63,104 nucleotides of DNA from Gluconobacter oxydans (GTDB lineage: Bacteria; Pseudomonadota; Alphaproteobacteria; Acetobacterales; Acetobacteraceae), in the NCBI RefSeq assembly GCF_006539685.1, contig NZ_BJNM01000017.1, positions 1 through 63,104 of the forward strand, in the 5' to 3' direction. A model generated the notes under the pieces. That model had not been told where the DNA came from. It did no database searches and saw only the letters and a list, made by a program, of their open reading frames with translations. The translations under genes and the position numbers were made by a program. Positions 62,842 through 63,104 of the stretch are shown here, piece after piece (the stretch's first letter is position 1; each line of letters opens with the position of its first letter).

Positions 62842-63104
62842 AAAAACCCCCTGGTTTTGAGGTCTTCTGTATGATTCTATTTCTTCTGCGTTGATTGAGG
62901 GAATGGCGATATGAAGCAGTCTGGTTTCTTTGATGTTGAAGAGCGTCTTGCCCGGCTGAGTGGGCTTGGCGATCAGCTCGAAGCGTTTTCCCGGACTGTG
63001 GATTTTGAAGCGTTCCGTCCTGATCTGGACAAGGCCCTGGCGTATTCCGATGGAAGCAAGGGCGGACGACCGCCATTTGATCCTGTGCTGATGTTCAAGA
63101 TCCT
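62841..63104 (+). mobile_element. IS5-family insertion sequence, left part
   Basis: The element begins close to 62841, where homology to the heptosyltransferase stops; the exact terminal repeat was not fixed. It holds about 70 bp of AT-richer leader and then a transposase start. The right end is outside the window. A CTAA at 62844 is compatible with the short target sites used by IS5 relatives, but only one junction is visible. Confidence 0.7.
62911..63104 (+). CDS. IS5-family transposase, N-terminal part (3' end outside window)
   Basis: The frame from ATG 62911 reads MKQSGFFDVEERLARLSGLG and continues to GSKGGRPPFDPVLMFKI. The GGRPPFDPVLMFKI motif is typical of the N-terminal DUF4096/IS5-type domain of IS1031- and IS12528-like transposases that are common in acetic acid bacteria. 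A GAGG site stands upstream. The catalytic DDE part lies beyond the window. Confidence 0.88.
   Translation, partial: MKQSGFFDVEERLARLSGLGDQLEAFSRTVDFEAFRPDLDKALAYSDGSKGGRPPFDPVLMFKI

Noticed and set aside
1-63104. Strand composition skew as proof of the origin position
   Set aside because: Reading by eye, the plus strand is C-rich on both sides of the hemE gap and becomes more G-rich only near the right end. The signal is noisy and needs a whole-chromosome computation.
1-63104. CRISPR arrays, prophage or restriction-modification systems
   Set aside because: No spaced direct repeats, phage structural genes or methylase/nuclease pairs were seen; the YhaO/YhaN pair fits DNA repair better than defence.

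Overview
The window is about 63 kb of high-GC, gene-dense chromosomal DNA that most resembles an acetic acid bacterium (Alphaproteobacteria, Acetobacteraceae), probably Gluconobacter or a close relative. This is inferred from the gene set: a hemE/maf junction, a short RNase E/G with infA, maf and yacG, an HldE fusion, a Tat-exported GH32 fructosidase, TonB receptors, a TibC-type heptosyltransferase and an IS5-family transposase. No species is proven by sequence alone.

Layout. 1-3.8 kb: the end of an M48 metalloprotease gene, then a histidine phosphatase coupled to a large, unusual PLP-fold protein. 4-8.5 kb: rfbBACD for dTDP-L-rhamnose plus a GT2 glycosyltransferase. 8.5-13.6 kb: a HIT protein, a sugar-porter MFS gene, a tiny membrane peptide, a znuABC zinc transporter behind a Zur-like palindrome, and a lytic transglycosylase. 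13.6-16.8 kb: a YbaK-type deacylase, a frameshifted DUF2501 gene, an AGE-family epimerase, tRNA-Ala and a YceF-type Maf. 16.8-17.2 kb: a gene-free 353-bp gap with DnaA-box-like 9-mers, three GANTC sites and a striking cluster of GTAC tetramers between divergent maf and hemE. This is the order found at alphaproteobacterial replication origins, and I propose it as a candidate oriC. 17.2-26.4 kb: hemE-HAD-hemJ, an SDR/dedA pair, an S9 peptidase, and DMT and MATE transporters.

26.6-32.4 kb: flgE-flgK-flgL (hook and junction proteins), then htpG with a strong terminator. 32.5-40.3 kb: hldE, an AraC regulator, a YhaO/YhaN (SbcD/SbcC-like) nuclease-ATPase pair and a DUF892 ferritin-like protein. 40.4-49.1 kb: an orphan TonB receptor, a sulfotransferase, and a cobalamin-riboswitch-controlled btuB-btuF-btuC-btuD locus. 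49-55 kb: a BASS-family transporter, a GH32 levanase/invertase, and several envelope or stress proteins including a TonB-like protein. 55.2-57.5 kb: the translation/RNA cluster infA-maf-rng-yacG with tRNA-Phe. 57.6-63.1 kb: a DEAD-box helicase, a hypothetical protein, and a damaged glycosylation locus. That locus has two divergent copies of an autotransporter O-heptosyltransferase around a di-haem cytochrome c peroxidase. One copy is out of frame at a poly-C run and the other is cut by an IS5-type element.

Themes: envelope sugar supply (dTDP-rhamnose, heptose, heptosyltransferases), metal and cofactor uptake (Zn, B12, unknown TonB ligand), haem synthesis, and flagellar assembly. The most noteworthy signals are the GTAC-rich candidate origin and the apparently switchable or decaying heptosyltransferase pair.
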